From an uncultured Clostridium sp. (GTDB lineage: Bacteria > Bacillota > Clostridia > TANB77 > CAG-508), in NCBI GenBank assembly GCA_900553685.1, contig USEI01000001.1, forward strand, positions 124,001 to 188,000: a DNA stretch of 64,000 nt. Direction: 5' to 3'. A model generated the notes under the pieces. That model was not told the origin of the DNA. It did not search any database and was given only the letters and a program-made list of their open reading frames with translations. Below, in pieces: positions 26,785 through 34,904 of the stretch. Every line of letters starts with the position of its first letter. Within the stretch, counting starts at the first letter, position 1. Made by a program: the position numbers and the translations under genes.

Positions 26785-27450
26785 ATGACTGAAATATCTG
26801 CATCAATTTTAAATTTAGAAGAAGAAAATGCAACAAAAAAAATGTATAACTTAGAAACAGCTAAGATAGATTATTTTCATATAGATGTTATGGATGGAAA
26901 ATTTGTTAAAAACAATAATTTAGAATTAATGAAAAACTATGCTTTAACTGTTTCTCATATATCAAATTTAGGAATAGATGTGCATTTAATGGTAGAAAAT
27001 GTAGAAGAATATGTAGAAGAATATTTAGATTTAAATCCTCAAATAATAACTTTTCATATAGAAGCAAGTAAGAGTGAAGAAAGAACGCAAAAAATAATAG
27101 ATCTCATAAAGCAAAATGGTTCTAGAGTAGGATTAGCAATAAGCCCTGATACAGACTTGGAAAATATAAAACCATACTTAAAATATATTCATTTAGTTTT
27201 AGTTATGACTGTTGTACCAGGACTTGGAGGACAAAAATTAATTCCGGAAACTTTAGAAAAAGTATGTGAATTAAAAAAATATATTGAAGAAAATAATATA
27301 GATATAGATATTGAAGTTGATGGTGGAATAAATGATATTACAGCTAAAGAGGCTACTCAGGCTGGTGCAAATATTTTGGTAGTTGGAAAATATTTAATAA
27401 CTTCTGATAATCTTTCAGAAACTGTAAATAAATTAAAAGGGGGAAAATAA
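26785..27450 (+). CDS. rpe: Ribulose-phosphate 3-epimerase
   Basis: 221 residues forming a TIM barrel. The metal and catalytic residues are present in order: 'YFHIDVMDGKFVKN' (His, Asp), 'DVHLMV' (His), 'FHIEAS', and 'IEVDGGIND' (Asp). The loop usually reading MTVNPGFGGQ is 'MTVVPGLGGQ', two substitutions that leave the phosphate-binding glycines. It interconverts ribulose 5-phosphate and xylulose 5-phosphate in the pentose phosphate pathway. The position after prkC is the Firmicute one, but rsgA, usually between them, is missing. A related hexulose-phosphate epimerase activity cannot be excluded. Confidence 0.85.
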   Translation: MTEISASILNLEEENATKKMYNLETAKIDYFHIDVMDGKFVKNNNLELMKNYALTVSHISNLGIDVHLMVENVEEYVEEYLDLNPQIITFHIEASKSEERTQKIIDLIKQNGSRVGLAISPDTDLENIKPYLKYIHLVLVMTVVPGLGGQKLIPETLEKVCELKKYIEENNIDIDIEVDGGINDITAKEATQAGANILVVGKYLITSDNLSETVNKLKGGK

Positions 27451-27452
27451 AA

Positions 27453-28667
27453 ATGAAAAAAATTTTAAGCTTAAGCATTTCTTTTCTACTATGTTTATGC
27501 ATAATTACTTCAAATGTTTTTGCTACAAGTGAAGCTCAAAATAATGTAAATCAAGATCTAGTTCCAGAACCAAGAACAAATGTGAGTGACGTACAAAATG
27601 ATATAATGCCTATTTCAACTAATTGGGAGGAAAATAATTCAATTTCTCAAGACTATGTAGAAGATGATGTATATATGTCATCTGAAGTTATTACGCTTGA
27701 TCAATCTGTAAATGGCAATGTATATCTTTTTGGAAGAGATGTAAATGTAAATTCAAGTATGATACTTGGAAATTTAATTGTTTTTGGAGATAATGTTAAT
27801 ATTAATGCAGATATTACTGGTTCAATTTATATTGTAGCAAATAAAGTGACTATTACAGGAGGTGCTGATGATGCGTATATAATGGCAGAAACAGTAAATT
27901 TTGAAGAAAATTCATATATTTCTAGAAACGCTAGAGTAATTTCAGAAAATCTAAACCTTAAGGGAAGTATTGAAAGAGATTTATATAGTCTTTCTGAAAA
28001 AACTAATATTCTAGAGAGCCAATTTGGTGGAGTACGTGGAAAATTGTATTATAAAGATAATTTAAATGTACAAGGAGATAACAAAGTTAATGAAACAATA
28101 AAAATTTCAGATAAAACAACAGAATTTAAAGAAAGAACAGAAACTTTTTTTGATGTATTGGTTGAAGTTATTAATAGGATGGTAATTGCGGCTCAAATAT
28201 TTACTGCAGCAATTGTAATAATATTATTGTGTTTATTTATTAAACCTAAAGAAAATATAGAAGAAAACAGAAATTATTTGATAGATTTATTAAAGGGATT
28301 TGTATACATGATATGTATTCCAATAATAGCAATGATTTTAATGCTAACAATTATAGGAATACCATTATCATTGATTATTTTCTTAGTTTATGTTGTGGCA
28401 CTTTTCTTGAGTATACCAGTTGCTTCAATAGATGTTGCTAGAATAATTTTAAAGGAAAAAGCGGATACAAAATTGAAATTAATTTTATCAGCTATTGGTA
28501 TATATTTAGTTTTAGAAATTATTAAAGTAATACCAGTTATTGGTGGAATTATAAGATTTTTATTTATAATTTATGGATTAAAATTAATTATAAGTTTTCC
28601 TTTCAAAAATGGTAAAAGTAAAAAAGAACAAGATGAAAAAGATGTAATTGTTAAAACAGAAGAATAG
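27453..28667 (+). CDS. Secreted bactofilin-like repeat protein with C-terminal membrane segments
   Basis: 404 residues. A signal peptide ('ILSLSISFLLCLCIITSNVFA') is followed by a low-complexity stretch and then a region (about 75-210) of short hydrophobic beta repeats such as 'VNGNVYLFGRDVNVNSSM', 'GNLIVFGDNVNINADITGS' and 'GSIYIVANKVTI', which resembles the right-handed beta-helix of bactofilins. After about 235 come four or so hydrophobic segments and a Lys/Glu-rich tail. Bactofilins usually sit in the cytoplasm; here the beta-helix should face outward. It starts 2 bp after rpe, so it is co-transcribed. Function unknown; perhaps envelope organisation. Confidence 0.65.
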   Translation: MKKILSLSISFLLCLCIITSNVFATSEAQNNVNQDLVPEPRTNVSDVQNDIMPISTNWEENNSISQDYVEDDVYMSSEVITLDQSVNGNVYLFGRDVNVNSSMILGNLIVFGDNVNINADITGSIYIVANKVTITGGADDAYIMAETVNFEENSYISRNARVISENLNLKGSIERDLYSLSEKTNILESQFGGVRGKLYYKDNLNVQGDNKVNETIKISDKTTEFKERTETFFDVLVEVINRMVIAAQIFTAAIVIILLCLFIKPKENIEENRNYLIDLLKGFVYMICIPIIAMILMLTIIGIPLSLIIFLVYVVALFLSIPVASIDVARIILKEKADTKLKLILSAIGIYLVLEIIKVIPVIGGIIRFLFIIYGLKLIISFPFKNGKSKKEQDEKDVIVKTEE

Positions 28668-28700
28668 AAATTAAACTTATTATATTAAATGGAGCAATTT

Positions 28701-29333
28701 ATGAAAACTAAAAAAGAAACAGTAGAAATAATAAATAAATTAAAAGAATATTATCCAGATGCTACGTGTAGTTTAGATTTTTCAACTCCTTTTGAGATGA
28801 TGATTTCTGTAATGCTTTCTGCGCAATGTACAGATGAGAGAGTTAATAAAACTACTCCGAGTTTATTTGCAAAATTCAATAATCCTGAGTCTATGGCAAA
28901 TGCAGATATAAATGAATTAGAAGAAATAATTCATCCATGCGGTTTTTATAAAAATAAAGCAAAAAATATTAAGGCTTGTAGTAAGAAATTAATTGAAGAA
29001 TTTGATGGAATTGTCCCTGAGAATATGGAATTATTACAAAGCTTGCCTGGTGTGGGAAGAAAAAGTGCAAATGTTATTATGTTAGAAGCTTTTCACAACC
29101 CACAAGGAATTGCTGTTGATACTCATGCAAAAAGAATTTCAAATAAGATTGGACTTTCAAAACAGAGTGATCCGGAAAAAATAGAACAAGATTTATTAAA
29201 AAGAATTCCAAAAGAAATGTATTATGATGTAAATCATTTATTAGTTTGGCATGGGAGAAATATTTGTACAGCAAGAAACCCTAAATGTGATAAATGTCCT
29301 ATTAATAAATATTGTGATGAATATAAAAAATGA
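28701..29333 (+). CDS. nth: Endonuclease III
   Basis: About 210 residues. Helix-hairpin-helix 'LPGVGRKSANVIM' with the catalytic Lys (K121), 'AVDTHAKRIS' with the catalytic Asp (D140), and a C-terminal 4Fe-4S motif with spacing C-X6-C-X2-C-X5-C ('CTARNPKCDKCPINKYC'). It removes oxidised pyrimidines and cuts the abasic site in base-excision repair. The start is ATG 28701 because GGAG at 28691-28694 fits it; an ATG at 28689 lies in the ribosome site itself. A strong terminator follows. Confidence 0.94.
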   Translation: MKTKKETVEIINKLKEYYPDATCSLDFSTPFEMMISVMLSAQCTDERVNKTTPSLFAKFNNPESMANADINELEEIIHPCGFYKNKAKNIKACSKKLIEEFDGIVPENMELLQSLPGVGRKSANVIMLEAFHNPQGIAVDTHAKRISNKIGLSKQSDPEKIEQDLLKRIPKEMYYDVNHLLVWHGRNICTARNPKCDKCPINKYCDEYKK

Positions 29334-29370
29334 ATAAATAAAAAACAAAAAACATTTTAAAATTAAATAA

Positions 29371-29402
29371 AACTGCTGAATATTATTCAGCAGTTTTATT
29401 TA
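29371..29402 (+). terminator. Rho-independent terminator after nth
   Basis: AACTGCTGAATA pairs with TATTCAGCAGTT (29371-29382 and 29384-29395, one-base centre), followed by TTATTTA. Confidence 0.75.
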
Positions 29403-29447
29403 GTATATATACAAAAATATGAGTTAAAATATATAATTTGTGAACCA

Positions 29448-29509
29448 AAAATAGATATATTTATAGGTTTAAAATAGATATATTTATAGGTTTAAAATAG
29501 ATATATTTT
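29448..29509. repeat. 23-bp direct repeat, 2.6 copies
   Basis: Two identical 23-bp units (29448-29470 and 29471-29493; each contains TAGATATATTTATAGG) and a truncated third unit from 29494. The array ends two bases before the -35 box of the pta promoter, so it could be a set of binding sites or a bent-DNA upstream element. Confidence 0.7.
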
Positions 29510-29511
29510 AA

Positions 29512-29540
29512 TTGACTTTAATAAAATAATTTTATATAAT
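29512..29540 (+). promoter_or_regulatory. pta promoter
   Basis: TTGACT (29512-29517), 17-bp spacer, TATAAT (29535-29540): near-consensus sigmaA promoter 36 bp before the pta start. Confidence 0.8.
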
Positions 29541-29575
29541 TATCCAAGTAAATATATTTTTTGGAGGAGAAAAAA

Positions 29576-30571
29576 ATGAACTTTATAGATACAATAAAAG
29601 AACGTGCAAAAAAAGATATAAAAAAGATAGTATTACCAGAAGCATCAGATTTAAGAATTTTAAAAGCAGCTGAAATGGCGGTAAAATCAGCATATGCAAA
29701 TATAGTTCTAATAGGCAATAAAGAGAATATAAATAAAATGGCAAAAGAGAATAATTTAGATATCTCAAAAACAACTATTATAGATCCACAAATTTCAGAA
29801 AAATCTGAAATTTATGCAAATTCTTTATATGAACTAAGAAAAGAAAAAGGCATGACACTAGAAAAGGCAAGAGAATTAGTAAAAGATGAAGTATATTTTG
29901 GGATGATGATGGTCAAATTAAATGAAGCTGATGGACTTGTTTCAGGAGCTATTCATTCAACATCTGATACATTAAGACCAGCACTTCAAATCCTAAAAAC
30001 AGCTCCAGGAACTAAACTAGTATCAGCCTTCTTTTTAATGGTAGTTCCAAATTGTGAGTATGGAGAAAATGGAGTATTTGTTTTTGGTGATTGTGGTCTA
30101 AATCAAAATCCATCAGCAGAAGAACTTGTAGAAATAGCAAATTCTTCAAGTAAGAGTTTTGAGCAGCTAGTGGGAAAACCAGCAAATGTAGCAATGCTTT
30201 CATATTCTACTAAGGGAAGTGCAAAATCAGATTTAACTCAAAAAGTTATAGATGCTACAAATATGATAAAAGAGAAATATCCAGAAATGAGAGTAGATGG
30301 AGAGTTACAATTGGATGCAGCTATAGTTCCGGCTGTTGCAGAGAGTAAAGCTCCAGGAAGTGAAGTTGGAGGAATGGCAAACACATTAATATTTCCAGAC
30401 TTAAATGCAGGAAATATCGGATATAAATTAACACAAAGATTAGGAAAAGCAGAAGCTTACGGTCCACTTTGTCAAGGTATAGCAAAACCAGTAAATGATT
30501 TATCAAGAGGATGTTCAGCAGAAGATGTAGCAGGAGTTATAGCTATTACAGCAGTTCAAGCGCAAAATTAA
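29576..30571 (+). CDS. pta: Phosphate acetyltransferase
   Basis: 331 residues. Family motifs are 'KKIVLPEASDLRILKAA', 'GMMMVKLNEADGLVSGAIHS', 'FGDCGLNQNPSAEELVEIA', 'MLSYSTKGSA', 'DGELQLDAAIVP' and 'NTLIFPDLNAGNIGYK'. It converts acetyl-CoA and phosphate to acetyl phosphate, which the acetate kinases downstream turn into acetate and ATP. The start is ATG 29576, placed after GGAGGAG (29563-29569); the TTG at 29561 lies upstream of that ribosome site. This is the short single-domain form usual in fermentative Firmicutes. Confidence 0.95.
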   Translation: MNFIDTIKERAKKDIKKIVLPEASDLRILKAAEMAVKSAYANIVLIGNKENINKMAKENNLDISKTTIIDPQISEKSEIYANSLYELRKEKGMTLEKARELVKDEVYFGMMMVKLNEADGLVSGAIHSTSDTLRPALQILKTAPGTKLVSAFFLMVVPNCEYGENGVFVFGDCGLNQNPSAEELVEIANSSSKSFEQLVGKPANVAMLSYSTKGSAKSDLTQKVIDATNMIKEKYPEMRVDGELQLDAAIVPAVAESKAPGSEVGGMANTLIFPDLNAGNIGYKLTQRLGKAEAYGPLCQGIAKPVNDLSRGCSAEDVAGVIAITAVQAQN

Positions 30572-30730
30572 TCATTTTATATAAAATGGAGAAAAAATGG
30601 ATAACTTAGTTAATTTTATATATAATTATGATAAATATGTATGAACATATAATGTTTATTAGTTAAAGTTCTATAATTTGTTTAAAAGTAACTTTTTAGA
30701 ATAAATTTAAAATGATTTTAGGAGGAAAAA

Positions 30731-31930
30731 ATGAAGATTTTAGTAGTAAACTGTGGAAGTTCATCACTTAAATATCAATTAATAGATATGGATGATGAAA
30801 AAGTTTTAGCAAAAGGAAATTTCGAGAGAATAGGAGAGAAGGAAGCTTTTGTTACACATAAAGTAAATGGAGAAAAATATGTAATAAAATCACCTGTAAT
30901 GAACCATGAAGAAGCTTTAAAAATAGTATTAGAGCAATTAACACATAAAGATTATGCTGTTATAAAAGATATTTCTGAAATTGATGCAGTAGGACACAGA
31001 ATGGTTCATGGAGGAGAATTATTTGATAAATCAGTAAAAATTGATGAAGATGTTATTAAAAAAATTGAATCTTGTTCATCTCTTGCACCACTTCACAATC
31101 CAGCAGCAATATTAGGAATTAGAGCTTGTCAAGTAGCAATGCCAGGAGTTCCAATGGCTGTAACTTTTGATACAGCATTTCATCAAACAATGCCTAAAGA
31201 AAATTATATATATCCAATTCCTTATGAATATTATGAAAAATATAGAATAAGAAAATATGGTTTTCATGGCACATCACATCAATATGTTTCAAGAAGAGTA
31301 GCTGAATTAATTGGAAAACCACTAGAAAATTTGAAAATTGTTACATGTCATTTAGGTCAAGGTGCTTCAATTTGTGCAATAGATGGAGGAAAGTCAATTG
31401 ATACTTCTATGGGACTTTCACCTTTAGGTGGAATTGCAATGGTTACACGTTCAGGAGATTTAGATCCATCAGTTGTGACAGAAATTATGGAAAGAGAGAA
31501 TTTATCACCTAAAGAAATGAATACTATTTTAAATAAAAAGTCAGGTTTATATGGAATTACAGGATTGGATCCAGATTTTAGAGAAATTGAACTTGCTTCT
31601 TATGAAGATGATAAGCCAAAAGCAAAAATTGCAATAGAATTATTTACAAAAACTATAGCTCAATTTGTTGCAAAATATGCAGTATCTCTAAAAGGAATTG
31701 ATGTAGTTGTATTTACTGGTGGAATTGGAGAAAATCAAATAAATATTAGAAAGAAAATTTGTGAAAATCTAGAATGGATGGGATTAAAGATAGATTTAGA
31801 AAAAAATAATGTTAGAAGTGTAGAAACAAAAATTTCTACTGAGGATTCTAAAATTCTAACATATATAATTCCAACAGATGAAGAAATGGTTATAGCAAAA
31901 GATACAAAAGCTATAGTAGAAACTTTATAA
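30731..31930 (+). CDS. ackA: Acetate kinase, copy 1
   Basis: 399 residues. 'ILVVNCGSSSLKYQLID' (Asn that holds the phosphate), 'VGHRMVHGGE' (Arg), 'FDTAFHQTMP' (Asp, His), 'YGFHGTSHQYV' (His), 'HLGQGASICAI', 'VTRSGDLDP' (Arg), 'FTGGIGENQ' and 'PTDEEMVIA' (Glu) cover the active site. The usual HLGNGAS reads HLGQGAS. It makes ATP and acetate from acetyl phosphate in fermentation. It differs most from copies 2 and 3, which share extra features, so it may be the ancestral partner of pta. Start ATG 30731 after 'AGGAGG'. Confidence 0.93.
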   Translation: MKILVVNCGSSSLKYQLIDMDDEKVLAKGNFERIGEKEAFVTHKVNGEKYVIKSPVMNHEEALKIVLEQLTHKDYAVIKDISEIDAVGHRMVHGGELFDKSVKIDEDVIKKIESCSSLAPLHNPAAILGIRACQVAMPGVPMAVTFDTAFHQTMPKENYIYPIPYEYYEKYRIRKYGFHGTSHQYVSRRVAELIGKPLENLKIVTCHLGQGASICAIDGGKSIDTSMGLSPLGGIAMVTRSGDLDPSVVTEIMERENLSPKEMNTILNKKSGLYGITGLDPDFREIELASYEDDKPKAKIAIELFTKTIAQFVAKYAVSLKGIDVVVFTGGIGENQINIRKKICENLEWMGLKIDLEKNNVRSVETKISTEDSKILTYIIPTDEEMVIAKDTKAIVETL

Positions 31931-32258
31931 GCTTAATAAAAAGAATAGATTAAATTAATAATCTATTCTTTTTTATATAATATTAAGATTTTTTAGTTTT
32001 TATTATACAAAGCGTTTTTTGTAAATGACATATACAATTTTTTTATAAAATTTGTACTAAAAAAGAAAGATAATCTTATAGAAAAGTATTTTTGAATTAT
32101 TATAATTTATTATGCTATTGTCATTTAAAAGTCTAATATATAAAAAGATAAATATTTTAAATTTTTCACACAAAAATTACAAATATTTCAAATAGACGTA
32201 TTTTTGGAAATATATATATAATGTATATCTTATTTTAATTTTTATGGAGGTATTGGTA
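31931..32258. other. Gap between acetate kinase genes 1 and 2
   Basis: A terminator sits at the left end (separate entry). The remaining AT-rich 280 bases show no coding frame I trust. TATAAT at 32217-32222, with a poor -35 (TAGACG at 32193-32198, 18-bp spacing), is a possible promoter for copy 2; TTGTCA at 32118-32123 with TATAAA at 32139-32144 (15-bp spacing) is another weak one. Confidence 0.4.
31941..31975 (+). terminator. Rho-independent terminator after ackA copy 1
   Basis: AAGAATAGATTA (31941-31952) pairs with TAATCTATTCTT (31959-31970), followed by TTTTATAT. Confidence 0.75.
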
Positions 32259-33455
32259 ATGAAAGTATTAGTATTAAACTGCGGAAGTTCATCTTTAAAA
32301 TGTCAATTAATTGATATGGAAAAAAAAGAAAGAATAATGAAAGGACATTATGATAGAATTGGAGGAGCACGTTCATCTTTACGTTTTAATGTTAGAGGAA
32401 ATAAAACAGTAATTGAGCATCCAGCTAGAGATTTTGATGAAGCGATATCTGAGATTTTAAGTTTACTTGTAAGTAAAGATTATAATGTAATTAAAAGCTT
32501 AGACGAAATAGGAGCAGTGGGACATAGAATAGTTCATGGTGGAGAAAAATTTAAAAATTCTGTTTTAATAGATGATGATGTAATAAAAGCAATAGAAGAA
32601 AATATTACTCTTGCACCATTACATAATCCCGCAGGACTTGCAGGAATTTTTGCATGTAAAAAATTATTGCCTAATACACCAATGGTAGCGGTATTTGATA
32701 CATCTTTTCATCAAACTATTGAAGAAAAGGCATATATATATCAATTACCTTATAAATATTATGAAGACTATAAAATAAGGAAATATGGATTTCATGGAAT
32801 TTCTCATAGATATATTGCAGAAAGAGTTGCAGAAATTACAGGAAGAAAAGATTTAAAAATTATAAATTGTCATTTAGGACAAGGTGCATCACTTTGTGCT
32901 ATAAAAGATGGAAAATCTGTTGATACAACAATGGGACTAACTCCACTTGCAGGAATTCCAATGGGAACAAGATGTGGAGATGTTGATCCATCAATAATTC
33001 CTACAGTAATGAAATTATATGATATTAAACCAGATGAAATGCTAAGAATTATGAATAAAGAATCAGGGGCATGGGGAGTATCAGGAGTTTCAACTGATTT
33101 TAGAGATATAGAAAGAATGGCACTTGAAGGAGATAAAAGATCAATATTGGCACTAGAAAGTAGAGCATACATAATTGCTCAATATATAGCAAAATTTATA
33201 GTTACTTTAAATGGTGTTGATATAATAACTTTTGCTGGTGGTATAGGAGAAAACGGATTTGAGGAAAGAGAAAGAATTTGCAATTATTTAGGATGCTTTG
33301 GAATAAAACTAGATAAAGAATTAAACAAAATAAGAGGTGAAGAAGCTGAAATTTCAGCTAAAGATTCAAAAGTAAAAATATTAATAGTACCAACAAATGA
33401 AGAAATAGTAATTGCAACAGATGCTTATGAATTAACTAAAGATTTAGTTAATTAA
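32259..33455 (+). CDS. ackA: Acetate kinase, copy 2
   Basis: 398 residues. Active-site motifs are kept: 'VLNCGSSSLKCQLID', 'VGHRIVHGGE', 'FDTSFHQTI', 'YGFHGISHRYI', 'HLGQGASLCAI', 'GTRCGDVDP', 'NKESGAWGVSGVSTDFRDIE', 'FAGGIGENG' and 'PTNEEIVIA'. It shares 'LTPLAGIPM', 'TRCGD' and 'GAWGVSG' with copy 3 but not with copy 1. The start is ATG 32259, eight bases after GGAGG (32246-32250); the ATG at 32244 overlaps that ribosome site. It lies between terminators, so it is probably transcribed on its own. Its substrate may be acetate or another short acid. Confidence 0.92.
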   Translation: MKVLVLNCGSSSLKCQLIDMEKKERIMKGHYDRIGGARSSLRFNVRGNKTVIEHPARDFDEAISEILSLLVSKDYNVIKSLDEIGAVGHRIVHGGEKFKNSVLIDDDVIKAIEENITLAPLHNPAGLAGIFACKKLLPNTPMVAVFDTSFHQTIEEKAYIYQLPYKYYEDYKIRKYGFHGISHRYIAERVAEITGRKDLKIINCHLGQGASLCAIKDGKSVDTTMGLTPLAGIPMGTRCGDVDPSIIPTVMKLYDIKPDEMLRIMNKESGAWGVSGVSTDFRDIERMALEGDKRSILALESRAYIIAQYIAKFIVTLNGVDIITFAGGIGENGFEERERICNYLGCFGIKLDKELNKIRGEEAEISAKDSKVKILIVPTNEEIVIATDAYELTKDLVN

Positions 33456-33531
33456 AAAATTAATTTATAAAGAAATTAAAGTAAAAGATAATTTTTATTA
33501 TTTTGGCATAAAAATTATATAAATAAAATAT

Positions 33532-33572
33532 AAGAACTCTAAATTTTTAAAAATTTAGAGTTCTTATTGTAT
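33532..33572 (+). terminator. Long hairpin terminator after ackA copy 2
   Basis: A perfect 17-bp inverted repeat (33532-33548 and 33549-33565, AAGAACTCTAAATTTTT and its complement) with no spacer, followed by a T-rich stretch. Confidence 0.65.
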
Positions 33573-33615
33573 ATAAAATTTAATATTAAATTTTTATATA
33601 TTTTTAATTTTTATG

Positions 33616-33644
33616 TTGTTTGGAAAGAAAAATAATGTTAAAAT
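33616..33644 (+). promoter_or_regulatory. Promoter of ackA copy 3
   Basis: TTGTTT (33616-33621), 17-bp spacer, TAAAAT (33639-33644) with TG at 33636-33637 (extended -10); 36 bp before the start codon. Confidence 0.5.
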
Positions 33645-33680
33645 TGTGGTGATAAAGTATTTTGAAAGGATATAAAAATT

Positions 33681-34871
33681 ATGAAAATTTTAGTATTAAA
33701 TTGTGGCAGTTCTTCATTAAAATTTCAACTTATAAATATGGACAACAATGAAAGAATGGCTAAAGGAAATTTTGAAAGAATAGGCGGAATGAAAACGACC
33801 TTACATTTAAATATAAATGGTAAAAAAGAAGATCTTTTACATATAGCAAGAGATTATGATGAAGCAATAGAATTTGTATTAGAAGTGTTACAAAAACCAG
33901 AATATGAATTAATTAAAAGTTTAGATGAAATAGGTGCAGTAGGTCATAGAATAGTTCATGGTGGAGAAATGTTTAGTAGCTCAGTAGTTATAAATGATGA
34001 AGTTGTTTCAGAAATAGAAAAGTGTATAGATTTAGCTCCACTTCATAATCCTGCTGGAGTAGCAGGAATAAAAGCAGCACAAAAAGTATTACCTAATATT
34101 CCAATGGTAGCAGTATTTGATACAGCATTTCATCAAACAATGCCAGCAAAAGCTTATATTTATCAAATTCCTTATAGATATTACACAAGTTATAAAATAA
34201 GAAAATATGGTTTTCATGGAACCAGTCATAGATATGTTGCACAAAGAATTTCAGAAATTATAGGAAGAGAAGATTTAAAATTAATTAATTGTCATTTAGG
34301 ACAAGGTGCATCACTTTGTGCTATAAAAGATGGAAAGTCTATAGATACTTCAATGGGATTAACACCTCTTGCTGGTATTCCAATGGCTACAAGATGTGGC
34401 GATATAGATCCTGCAATTATTCCATATATAATGAAAAGAGATAATTTAGGACCAGAAGATATAGAAGAAATTTTAAATAAGCAAGCAGGTGCTTGGGGAG
34501 TATCAGGAGTTTCATCTGATTATAAAGATATAGAAGATGGATATAATATGGGCGATCAAAGATCAATTTTAACACTTGAAAGCCAAGCATATAAAATTGC
34601 ACAATATATAGGTCAATATATGATTTCACTAGGAGGTCTAGATGTTTTAACTTTCGCAGGTGGTGTTGGTGAAAATGGAATGGAAACAAGAGAAAGAATA
34701 TGTAAATATTTAGAGCCTTTTGGAGCAAAATTAGATTTAGAATTAAATAAGGTAAGAGGAAAAGAAAGATGTATTTCTACTCAAGACTCTAAAATAAAAA
34801 TATATGTAATTCCAACAAATGAGGAATTAATGATAGCAAAAGAAACATTTGATTTAATAAAAGAAAAGTAA
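33681..34871 (+). CDS. ackA: Acetate kinase, copy 3
   Basis: 396 residues. 'VLNCGSSSLKFQLIN', 'VGHRIVHGGE', 'FDTAFHQTMP', 'YGFHGTSHRYV', 'HLGQGASLCAI', 'ATRCGDIDP', 'GAWGVSGVSSDYKDIE', 'FAGGVGENG' and 'PTNEELMIA' are present. The charged 'NKKSG' of copy 1 is 'NKQAG' here and the 'DFRDIE' of copy 2 is 'DYKDIE'; the catalytic Arg, His and Glu positions seem intact. It has its own promoter and terminator. It is closest to copy 2, so the pair probably came from a later duplication. Confidence 0.92.
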   Translation: MKILVLNCGSSSLKFQLINMDNNERMAKGNFERIGGMKTTLHLNINGKKEDLLHIARDYDEAIEFVLEVLQKPEYELIKSLDEIGAVGHRIVHGGEMFSSSVVINDEVVSEIEKCIDLAPLHNPAGVAGIKAAQKVLPNIPMVAVFDTAFHQTMPAKAYIYQIPYRYYTSYKIRKYGFHGTSHRYVAQRISEIIGREDLKLINCHLGQGASLCAIKDGKSIDTSMGLTPLAGIPMATRCGDIDPAIIPYIMKRDNLGPEDIEEILNKQAGAWGVSGVSSDYKDIEDGYNMGDQRSILTLESQAYKIAQYIGQYMISLGGLDVLTFAGGVGENGMETRERICKYLEPFGAKLDLELNKVRGKERCISTQDSKIKIYVIPTNEELMIAKETFDLIKEK

Positions 34872-34875
34872 ATAG

Positions 34876-34904
34876 AAAAAGCGAAAGTTTAACTTTCGCT
34901 TTTT
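34876..34904. terminator. Bidirectional terminator between ackA copy 3 and rqcH
   Basis: AAAAAGCGAAAGTT (34876-34889) pairs with AACTTTCGCTTTTT (34891-34904). It has T-runs on both strands and serves the two converging genes; the last base touches the rqcH stop codon. Confidence 0.8.

Noticed and set aside
29448-29509. CRISPR array
   Set aside because: The 23-bp units abut with no spacers, and there are fewer than three full copies and no cas genes.
32870-34728. Minus-strand frames of about 100 codons across the acetate kinase genes
   Set aside because: They are antisense shadows of strongly conserved genes.
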